From: Prinsepia uniflora
Taxonomy: Eukaryota > Streptophyta > Magnoliopsida > Rosales > Rosaceae
Reading direction: 5' to 3'
Assembly: GCA_032719365.1 (NCBI GenBank)
Contig: CM064872.1
Location: 50,452,252 to 50,516,251 of the forward strand
Length of the DNA stretch: 64,000 nt
Shown one piece after another: positions 36,335 to 45,936 of the stretch (position 1 is the stretch's first letter; the number at the start of each line of letters is the position of its first letter). The notes beneath the pieces are model-generated. The model was not told where the DNA came from and made no database searches. It saw only the letters and a list, made by a program, of their open reading frames with translations. The position numbers were made by a program, and so were the translations under genes.

Positions 36335-38123
36335 TGTGAAGACCCGTCCCAAATTAACAGGATTAATTAAGAATTAATTACGGATTAGCGAGGCTAATCA
36401 GAGATTAGAAGAGGATTAGCGGACGTTCGGGCGAAATGACGATTTTGCCCTTGGAATGGGCGAATCGTTGACTTTTCATTTAGGCGGTCAAATGGACTTT
36501 GGGCGATGATTGGGATGTAGTTCGTGACGTCACGAGTTCATAGTCAGGTGGCACGCTCGATTCCGACTTCCGAGGAGGAAGTTATGACGTTCGGAAGCCC
36601 AAGGGCATTTTGGTAATTTGGGTGAATAGGAGGTCAAAAGTTGACTTTTTGACCAGGAGGTCTGATGGCCAAGGGCCAAAGACCGTTACATAGATCAGGA
36701 CGATACGAATCTGTAGACAGGTGGCACGTCTAATTCGGACGTTCGACAGAGAAGTTACGGTTCACGGAAGTACGAAAGTACTATTGTGCGTTTTACGAGA
36801 CGACTTGAGTTTTGGACTTTAGTGGGGCCCAGATTTTATCCCAAGGTCCAATGGATGAGTGACAAGTGTCACCCATCCACTGGCCCTTCCCTTACATACA
36901 TGCATCGATCATTTCTTTCCATTTCCAAACCCACCCGATCTCATCCTTTGTACCAAAACCAATCCAATCCAAACCTTCACCCATGGACATCTGAGAAACC
37001 AGGAGAGTGAGGGGAGGATTTTGGATGTTGGTGGCCGGCCTGGACGGCCAGAACCGCCGTGTACGGCGGCTTGGAGGACACAAACCCGAGAGGGTGCTCG
37101 ATAAGGCCCAATTCCCATTTTCAATTTGATTTTGATATTATAGTGGCTTTTGGACGATTAGGATGAGTTGATTAGGTTGCTAGGATAGTTTTAAGATGTT
37201 TTGGAGGCTGGTTCACGGCGGAGTAGGCCGTGAGGGTGGCCGTGAAAACAGAGGTTGTGAGCCTCTTTGTTCTTGGATAGGATTTAAGGTGTTTTAGTTA
37301 GTTTTATTAATTGGAATTGATAGAAAACATTAAATTAGGAAGATTGGGATTGAAAAGAAGAAGATTGGACGAAAAATGAGGAGTGGGGGACCTCGAACCG
37401 GTCACGCCGGCCAAACTGGACCGGCCAAACCAGTGAACCGGCCGGTCTGAACCGGCTGAAGCATGAAGACGATGAACAGTGTACCGTCCCCTCTAGGGGT
37501 GCGTGAGGGCACGTGGTACATAATTTGGGGAAGTTTTCAACATATGAAATCTTCTATTCGATGTAACGAAGATTTTAGGACTGGTCTCGCGTCAATCGGA
37601 CATCGTTTCGATAGTTTTTGGGGTGTCGGAAGGTTTAGGATCGGTTTAAAAATAGTTAAAAGTTTGGGAAAATTACGGGGCTTTGGTAGGAGGTTAATTA
37701 AGTAGTTAGTAACCTTTTATTAAGATTTGGACAGGTTCGAGAATCCCGAAGGTGGCGTTTGACCCGAGAGACGATTATGGCACGCGTATCGAGGAGCGGC
37801 TTCAGACGGTATGTGAGTGGACCTTTCTTTCGAACTTGATGCATGCATAAATGTTTTATAAGTGTTTTAATACGTGTTTTGTGATGCCATGAGTGCATTT
37901 GTTTGTGGTAGCCTAGGATTTACGTATTTGCACGTATTTCGAGATTTCTGGTTTTATACGATGCTTATACGTGCTAGGTTTTCAATGATGGTTTGATGAA
38001 TGGGTTTTGAAATTGAAAATATGAAATCGAGAATGAGACCCATTTGATTTATGAATTCTCGAACTTGGAGTCCATTTTATTTGACGAGGAATCAGACCTA
38101 GGGTCCATTTGAGGCATATGATC

Positions 38124-38312
38124 GGACCGAGGGTCTAGTTGATTTACGATTCGGGTTTGAGGCCCAGTTACTGGTACTATCGGGCTTGATGCCCCGTTGA
38201 TTGATGATATCGGGCTTAAGGCCCCGTTGGTTGTGAAATCGGACGTGAGGTCCTGTTGGTTTATGGTTTCGGGCTTAGGGCCCTGTTGACTGCGAAATCG
38301 GGCTTGAGTCCG
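38124..38312 (+). repeat. Array of 4-5-4 mini-hairpins at 29-30-bp spacing
   Basis: Units start at 38124, 38153, 38182, 38212, 38241, 38271 and 38300. Clear examples are GGGC-ttgat-GCCC, GGGC-ttaag-GCCC, GGAC-gtgag-GTCC and GGGC-ttagg-GCCC. Arms change together and loops are five bases. The first two units use a G-T wobble and the last is degraded. Confidence 0.85.
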
Positions 38313-38601
38313 AGTTCGATTTATGAAATGAGAATTCGGCATGAGACCCAGTTGAATTAAGGATTTAGGCCGAGGGCTGTGAAATAGATTTGAATCGGAT
38401 TCGAGGAATCCTGTTGAGATGAATCGGGTATGAGACCCAGTTGAAAAGTGATTTGAGAAAGAAAGAAAGTATTTGAAAATGAATGAACCCTCCATATGAT
38501 TATATGGTCTCCTCCAGCGTCGACCTGGAGAGTCACGATCCACAGACCAGAATGGGTATCCCCATAGGGACCTGGTTCCAGGAGTGGAAGTTATGATTTA
38601 T

Positions 38602-40057
38602 TGTAACGCCCCGGACGTACTGGAAATGTAATATTATAAAATATTGAATAAAATGACGTTTTTACCCTGGTGATTCGTATGGTCAATTTACCGACTTTTT
38701 GATTGGGAGGTCGAACGGACGTTGAGCGATGACCGTGACGTAGTTCGGGACGTCACGAGTTCATAGACAGGTGGCACGTTCGATTCGGACGAACAGGGTG
38801 AAAGTTATTATGTTCAGAAGTTCAGGGGCATTATCGTAATTTGGACGTTATATGGGAAAAAGTTGACTTTTTGTTTGACAATTGATATGCATTTGACTCG
38901 AAGACTGTTATGTTCGTCTCGACGCCCTGAGTACAACGACAGGCGGCACGCTTGAAACGGACGTCGGAAGACCGAGTTATGGGTCACGGAAGCTGGAGGG
39001 CAATTTGGTAATTTTTGCCCTGAGGGCATTTTGGTCTTTTCACACGGGGTACTGTTCACCACCGTGGAAAAACAGAGTGTGCGGCCGTGGGTTGAGCGTG
39101 CAATTGTTTAAGGTTTGGTGGAGGGATTAGACACTTTGTTTATGGAAATTGAGGCATTGGAAGCACCCCATCGTGGCTGTGCAGAGCTTCAGTGCACGGG
39201 GAGTTTTAAAAATGGCCGTGGGCTCTGTGTGCGGGAAACAGTTTCCAGAGAGGTTCAGTGGATTCCCACGGGCTGTCTTCCATTCTGAGGGGTTTAGCTG
39301 AGTGTCATTGAGTCGGGGAACTCATTTCGATCATTTGGGCAGTCTGAGAGAGAGTTTGAGCGAGGTTCGGAGACGGGGAAGAGAAAAACGCAGAAATGGA
39401 GGGAAATTCAAAGGTTGGGTTTTGAGGCGAGTTGAACCAAACTGAGGGTGGAATTAGTCTTCTGGGATCCTTGCTAACGCAACCGTGCAAGAATTGAGGA
39501 GGATTGATCAAGGTTTGCTCAGGGACTCAAGTTCCAGTTTCTGGAAAAACACAGTGTTGAGGACGACGACTTCCAGGTTAGTTTGGGGTTAATTGGTTGG
39601 ATGTTTTGGTTCGTTTGGGTTCCCTTAAGCTGCTGGTGAAGCTAATTTGATTGTGGCACTGGGTTGGGTGAGTTCTGAGTGACGACCCGTTCGTCTGTTC
39701 GAGTCTGGATTGCATCGATTTAGGGACAGTCGAGGTTAATCATCAACACAGACCTAAAATTTATGGATTAGAGAAAATAATAGGATCAAAAACGAGAGGA
39801 ATTGATTGAGAATTGGGCTTGAACTGGTCGGGTCGAGTCGCGGGTAATAGACCCGTTTATCAGTCTATCCGGGTAGGAACGATGACACTGTAGCATGGCG
39901 CGTGGCCTTCACGCGCAGCCACTTTGGGCGGCACGTGACGGCGCGTGCGATGTCATCTCCGATCACGGTCAACATGGAAATTGTTCCTTTCAGTCCAATT
40001 AACATTTTACCTTTAGGACTCGAGTTGTTCGGGAGTCATTCGGGATAGTTTCGGGAG
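38602..40057 (+). repeat. Truncated first LTR of the tandem gypsy element
   Basis: It matches the first 1456 or so bases of the two full LTRs, then switches into pol within the shared string TTTCGGGAG. It therefore lacks the bracketed hairpin domain, the terminal hairpins and the primer binding site. Confidence 0.93.
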
Positions 40058-42019
40058 CTAAAGGAAAGGTTGACATCTGCTCCTATACTGACCCTTCCAG
40101 ACGATAGTGGGGAGTTTGAGGTGTACAGTGATGCATCCTTACAAGGTTTGGGATGTGTACTAATGCAGCATGGGAAAGTGATCGCCTATGCTTCGCGCCA
40201 GTTGAAACCGTATGAGCGCAATTATCCGACGCATGACTTGGAGTTAGCTGCTGTCGTGCATGCATTGAAAATTTGGAGACATTACCTGTATGGTGCGACT
40301 TGCAGAATGTTCACGGATCACAAAAGCCTGAAGTACTTGTTCACTCAGAAGGAGTTAAATGTGAGGCAGCGACGGTGGCTAGAGCTAATTAAGGATTATG
40401 ATTGCACAATTGAGTACCACCCGGGGAAAGCCAATGTGGTGGCTGATGCTCTAAGCCGGAAGTCAACGCATTCTGTAGCACATCTACGGACGTTTCATTT
40501 ACCACTTTTGGTTGAACTCCGTAAGACTTGCATTGATCTGGGCTTGGATGGCCAAGGTGTTTTACTGGCTAGCTTTCATGTGAGACCACTTCTGATCGAT
40601 CGGATCGTTGAGGCTCAATCTCAAGATCCTGTCTCATGTGTACTTCGGATTGAAGTGGAAGCCGGCGAGCGGCTAGATTTCACAGTCAGGGAGGATGGAG
40701 CTTTGCTAAAAGAAGGGCGGTTGTGCGTGCCCGACGTTGAGGCACTGAAGAAGGAGATCTTGGACGAAGCTCATAGTTCGGCCTACGCGATGCATCTTGG
40801 TGGGACCAAGATGTATCGTACCTTGCGAGAGCACTACTGGTGGCCGGGAATGAAACGGGAGATTGCCGAGTTTGTCAGCAGGTGTCTGATTTGCCAGCAA
40901 GTGAAGGCTGAGAGACAACGACCTTATGGAGCCTTGCAACCACTACCTATTCCGGAATGGAAATGGGATCACTTGACGATGGATTTTGTGTTTGGACTTC
41001 CTAGGACACCCAGGGGTCACGATGGAGTTTGGGTGATTATGGACAGGCTTACGAAATCAGCTCACTTCTTGCCAGTGCGAGAGAACTTCAGGATGACACA
41101 GTTGGCCCAGTTGTTTATTGACGAGATCATCCGTTTGCACGGTACTCCGGAATCAATAGTTTCTGACCGAGACCCGAGGTTTACTTCTCGATTTTGGCAG
41201 AGTCTGTAGGAAGCTTTTGGGACGAAACTTCGTTTCAGTACTGTATTTCATCCTCAGACTGACGGCCAGTCTGAGCGGACCATCCAGACATTGGAAGATA
41301 TGATGCGAGCTTGCATTCTACAATTTCAGGACACTTGGGAGTCACATCTAGCCTTGATGGAATTTGCCTACAACAACAGCTATCAGGCGAGCATTGGGAT
41401 GGCTCCGTACGAAGCCTTGTACGGACGGCAGTGCAGAACCCCGTTGTGTTGGACGGATGTGGGTGAAAGGAAGCTGACTAAATCTGAATTGGTGGAACTG
41501 ACGACCGAGAAGGTCAAACTCATCAGGGATCGGCTCAAGGCAGCCCAGGACAGACAAAAGAGCTATGTGGACCATCGGATTCGAGATCTTGAGTTTGCGG
41601 TCGGAGATCGGGTATTCCTGAAATTATCCCCTTGGAAGGGTGTGGTGAGATTTGGCAGGCGAGGAAAGTTGAGCCCTCGTTATATTGGACCATATGAGAT
41701 TACCGAGAGGATTGGCCCGGTGTCCAACCGGCTGGCGCTACCGCCAGAGCTTTCGAGGGTCCATGATGTTTTTCATGTGTCGATGTTGCGGAAATACGTG
41801 TTCGACGCAGCTCATGTACTGGAGGAACAGCCCATTGAACTTTGTGATGATTTGAGCTTCGAGGAACAGCCGGTACAGATTTTGGATCGAAAGGATAAAG
41901 TGCTACGTCGGAAGACCGTTCCTCTGGTAAAGGTTCTCTGGAGGAACCAGAATGTGGAGGAAGCCACATGGGAACCCGAGGCACAGATGCGAGAACAGTT
42001 CCCCTACTTGTTTCCTTGA
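40049..42019 (+). pseudogene. Truncated pol: RNase H, integrase, chromodomain-like tail
   Basis: Joined to the LTR at RELKERLTSAPILTLP, just after the RT. It contains the RNase H motifs VYSDASLQGLG, LELAAVVHAL, FTDHKSL and VADALSRK. The integrase follows with its zinc finger (H, H, C-LI-C) and core residues in LTMDFVFGLP and IVSDRDPRF. An in-frame TAG at 41207-41209 lies before the third catalytic acidic residue. The frame continues to 42019 and ends VPLVKVLWRNQNVEEATWEP, a chromodomain-type tail. It lacks gag, protease and RT, so it could not act alone. The same stop is present in the longer copy. Confidence 0.93.
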
Positions 42020-42040
42020 AATTTCGAGACGAAATTTCTT

Positions 42041-42060
42041 AAGGGGGGGGGGGGGGAGAT
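42041..42060 (+). other. Polypurine tract before the second LTR
   Basis: AA, fourteen G and AGA directly before the LTR, in the position where plus-strand DNA synthesis is primed. The equivalent tract at 49411-49434 has eighteen G. Confidence 0.9.
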
Positions 42061-44827
42061 TGTAACGCCCCGGACGTACTGGAAATGTAATATTATAAAA
42101 TATTGAATAAAATGACGTTTTTACCCTGGTGATTCGTATGGTCAATTTACCGACTTTTTGATTGGGAGGTCGAACGGAAGTTGAGCGATGACCGTGACGT
42201 AGTTCGGGACGTCACGAGTTCATAGACAGGTGGCACGTTCGATTCGGACGAACAGGGTCAAAGTTATGATGTTCGGAAGTTCAGGGGCATTATCGTAATT
42301 TGGACGTTATATGGGAAAAAGTTGACTTTTTGTTTGACAATTGATATGCATTTGACTCGAAGACCGTTATGTTCGTCTCGACGCCCCGAGTACAACGACA
42401 GGCAGCACGCTTGAAACGGACGTCGGAAGACCGAGTTATGGGTCACGGAAGCTGGAGGGCAATTTGGTAATTTTTGCCCTGAGGGCATTTTGGTCTTTTC
42501 ACACGGGGTACTGTTCACCACCGTGGGAAAACAGAGTGTGCGGCCGTGGGTTGAGCGTGCAATTGTTTAAGGTTTGGTGGAGGGATCAGACACTTTGTTT
42601 ATGGAAATTGAGGCATTGGAAGCACCCCATCGTGGCTGTGCAGAGCTTCAGTGCACGGGGAGTTTTAAAAATGGTCGTGGGCTCTGTGTGCGGGAAACAG
42701 TTTCCAGAGAGGTTCAGTGGATTCCCACGGGCTGTCTTCCATTCTGAGGGGTTTAGCTGAGTGTCATTGAGTCGGGGAACTCATTTCGATCATTTGGGCA
42801 GTCTGAGAGAGAGTTTGAGCGAGGTTCGGAGACGGGGAAGAGAAAAACGCAGAAATGGAGGGAAATTCAAAGGTTGGGTTTTGAGGCGAGTTGAACCAAA
42901 CTGAGGGTGGAATTAGTTTTCTGGGATCCTTGCTAACGCAACCGTGCAAGAATTGAGGAGGATTGATCAAGGTTTACTCAGGGACTCAAGTTCCAGTTTC
43001 TGGAAAAACACAGTGTTGAGGACAACGACTTCCAGGTTAGTTTGGGGTTAATTGGTTGGATGTTTTGGTTCGTTTGGGTTCCCTTAAGCTGCTGGTGAAG
43101 CTAATTTGATTGTGGCACTGGGTTGGGTGAGTTCTTAGTGACGACCCGTTCGTCTGTTCGAGTCTGGATTGCATCGATTTAGGGACAGTCGAGGTTAATC
43201 ATCAACACAGACCTAAAATTTATGATTAGAGAAAATAATAGGATCAAAAACGAGAGGAATTGATTGAGAATTGGGCTTGAACTGGTCGGGTCGAGTCGCG
43301 GGTAATAGACCCGTTTATCAGTCTATCCGGGTAGGAACGATGACACTGTAGCATGGCGCGTGGCCTTCACGCGCAGCCACTTTGGGCGGCGCGTGACGGC
43401 GCGTGCGATGTCATCTCCGATCACGGTCAACATGGAAATTGTTCCTTTCAGTCCAATTAACATTTTACCTTTAGGACTCGAGTTGTTCGGGAGTCATTCG
43501 GGATAGTTTCGGGAGTCCGGAAGATTAAGTCTTTAAGTTTATTTTCGCCGAAAAATCCGGGGAAATTAGGGAAAAGTTATACGAGCTACTTGAGGATGTT
43601 TGTAATCTTTCTTGTACATTTTTACAGGCCCGGACACTTCCGAAGCTACGGAGGAGCACGCGGGACGCGATTGACGCGTCCTAAAAACGTGAGTGGACTT
43701 TTTGATTTCCTAAATTGGGCATGCATGACTATCTTGTTTATTTATCTCATGGTTTTACATATGATTTTATGATGGTGATATGTTATATCGGTTTTACGTG
43801 TTTTCACGTTTTTCGAGATATTTACCGTATTTCACGCATTTCGAGGTTACGATTTTCGCTTATGCATGCATGATGATTTTGATAAAGTACCTGGATATGA
43901 ATATGCATGTTTCGGATTTATGATGTTTGATCACATTGTGAAGTAATTTCTGGAAATTGCATGTGTTGGAATTTGTATGTGAATTCGGACATGAGTCCTG
44001 TTACGATGAGAAATGTTTTGGGAATAATGTTGGAAAAAGACTTGTGATGAATCCTGATTTATTATGTGTAAAAACGGTTTTGGGTTTAAAGACCCGAATT
44101 GAGTTTAAAGACTCGCGAGTTTAAAGACTCGATTATTATGATACCCCCCGAGGCCTATTAATCATGTTTTGAGTTTAAAGACTCGTTGATATCCCGGGAA
44201 GGCCTAATGTTGAGTTTAAAGACTCGGATGGATCTAACGGCATAATTGTGGTTAATGATTCACGTTTCACTTGAATTGTGCAATTAACGTTCAAAATGAC
44301 GGTTTCTGAAACCTGGAATTATTAAATGGTTTTTACATGAATTATGGTGACCCTTTGTAACGTTTTCCATGTGTTTTGGAAAAAGAGTTTTCAAAAGTGC
44401 AATATGCAAAATTTGAATTTTTGGTTATGCATGCGTGTTACAAAACTGGAGGGCGAACCTGATTTCGGAAAAACTGTTTTCCCTATAAAGCTTATGTTTC
44501 GGTCCACTCACACTTTGTTGTTTTAAATTCCCTCCAGGTCGTGGTACAAGCGTGGGGGAAAGCGCCGAGGCAGAGGCGGAGGCATAAAGTTTTCCGTTGC
44601 AGAGTAGTTAGTTCACAGAGTAAGACTTGTTTCTTTAATTTGTTTTGTAATATTGCTCTGTGAAACTGTGGACTTGACGTCCAGTCGGATGTATTTGTTT
44701 AATCTCCCTGGTCTGACAATTGGTGTGTTGTAATTTTAACTAGTTTTCCGGTCTTTCGGGTTCGATTGTCAGACGGGAGCAGGATGCTTCCCGATTATCG
44801 AGGCGATAATCGGGGTGGGTCCTGTCA
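42061..44827 (+). repeat. Second LTR of the tandem gypsy element (2767 bp)
   Basis: TGTAACGCCCC...CCTGTCA. About 85 bp shorter than the third LTR because one interval between GGGTTTAAAGAC motifs is missing near 44095. Bracket motifs lie at 43689-43698 and 44502-44511, and a TATAAAG box at 44484-44490. Confidence 0.95.
44484..44490 (+). promoter_or_regulatory. Candidate TATA box of the LTR promoter
   Basis: TATAAAG follows CCC in both full LTRs (also 51943-51949) and lies upstream of the GTCCACTCAC bracket. Transcription would then start close to that bracket. Position and motif only; no start site data. Confidence 0.5.
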
Positions 44828-44829
44828 AT

Positions 44830-44842
44830 TGGTATCTGAGCC
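44830..44842 (+). other. Primer binding site, one mismatch to initiator Met tRNA
   Basis: TGGTATCTGAGCC two bases after the LTR. The usual plant site is TGGTATCAGAGC; here the seventh position is T rather than A. Confidence 0.85.
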
Positions 44843-44928
44843 TAGGTTTACGATTCGTGTCCGGCACTCGGGTGTGCCTTGATTATTGTACTAACTTATG
44901 CCTCTTTCAAAGAGAAGGACGACCGGCC

Positions 44929-45936
44929 ATGCCTCCGCGACGCGAACCCCCTCCACGACCTAATGGCGATGCCGAGAGCGCTTCGATCGAGCGAGCTCAG
45001 CGTCTTGGGGCTACGGTGTTCAGTGGTGGAGCGGATCCCGAGGATGCTCATCGTTGGATTTCTCGGATTGAGCGGATTTTTACTGTAATGCACTGTCCTC
45101 TTGAGGAGCGTGTGGTGTTGGCTACATTTCTACTTGATGGATCTGCTTATGAGTGGTGGTATACTCTGGAGTTGTCGGGCTGGGATGCTCGTACAGTGGC
45201 TTGGGAGACCTTTCGTGAACGGTTTCTGGACCAGCATTATCCCCGTTCATTCCGTGATGCTAGGGAGACCGAGTTTCTGCAACTCCAGCAGGGGAGCATG
45301 TCCGTAGCTGAGTATGAACAGAAATTTCAGATGCTAGCTCGTTTTGCTCCTACCTTTGTATCTACTGAGGCTGAGAAATGCCGTAGGTTCGAGCTTGGCC
45401 TACGGGGTGAGATACGGGCCATTGTGACGGCCGGAGCTTTTGCTACTCTCAGGGAGTTGTCTGATGCCGCGGTGCGGGTTGAGGCTAGTCTCCCGACACG
45501 TCCACAGTATTCTGGTGGTGGACAACGTCGCGAGCGTTCGTATCCTGGATCGTATGGTCAGAGAGCCCCAAAGAAGGGACGTTATAATGGAGCCTCATCC
45601 GCAGGCAATGATCGTTATGGCAGGCCTGGTAACTATCAGGGTTCCGGATTCCGAGCGCCTAGGGCGCAGACTGCTCCGCAGGCGAGCGCGACTTCTGTTG
45701 CTTCCACGGGACGGCAGGGTGGTGGTTTTGTTCGAGATGCTTCCAGTGTCATCTGTTTCTTCTGTGGCGAGCGGGGCCACTATCGGAGGGACTGTCCATC
45801 TTTGCCACAGGGTGGTGGCGCAGGTCGGGGTGGAGCAGAGCAGGGACGGAGCACAGCTGCAGTTTCTGGGACTGGGAGCACTCGAGGAGGTGGTACTGGA
45901 GCGGCTAATGGACAGAGGGGCCGGGGCCGTGGGTGA
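44929..45936 (+). CDS. Gag polyprotein of the gypsy element
   Basis: 335 codons starting at ATG 44929 (MPPRREPPPRPNGDAES). This start is preferred over an in-frame ATG at 44815, which lies inside the LTR end. The capsid-type retrotransposon gag domain spans about residues 30-190 (HRWISRIERIF, YEWWYTLEL, FELGLRGEIRAIV). A basic Gly/Arg-rich linker is followed by one zinc knuckle, C276-FF-C279-GERG-H284-YRRD-C289. Gag forms the virus-like particle and binds genomic RNA. It ends at TGA 45934-45936, in the same frame as the downstream pol. Elements of this type normally make one continuous Gag-Pol, so the stop is probably a mutation. Confidence 0.9.
   Translation: MPPRREPPPRPNGDAESASIERAQRLGATVFSGGADPEDAHRWISRIERIFTVMHCPLEERVVLATFLLDGSAYEWWYTLELSGWDARTVAWETFRERFLDQHYPRSFRDARETEFLQLQQGSMSVAEYEQKFQMLARFAPTFVSTEAEKCRRFELGLRGEIRAIVTAGAFATLRELSDAAVRVEASLPTRPQYSGGGQRRERSYPGSYGQRAPKKGRYNGASSAGNDRYGRPGNYQGSGFRAPRAQTAPQASATSVASTGRQGGGFVRDASSVICFFCGERGHYRRDCPSLPQGGGAGRGGAEQGRSTAAVSGTGSTRGGGTGAANGQRGRGRG

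Noticed and set aside
38124..38312. CRISPR-like array because of regular spacing
   Set aside because: The units are short hairpins that differ from each other, the host is a plant, and no cas genes exist. The array is LTR sequence.
38049..38543. A 164-residue minus-strand open frame
   Set aside because: It runs through the hairpin array of an LTR and its repeats follow the 30-bp DNA period. No domain; not a gene.
45934..45936. Programmed stop readthrough between gag and pol
   Set aside because: Gag and pol share one frame, but the bases after TGA do not match known readthrough contexts such as CUA. A second stop inside integrase makes decay the simpler reading.
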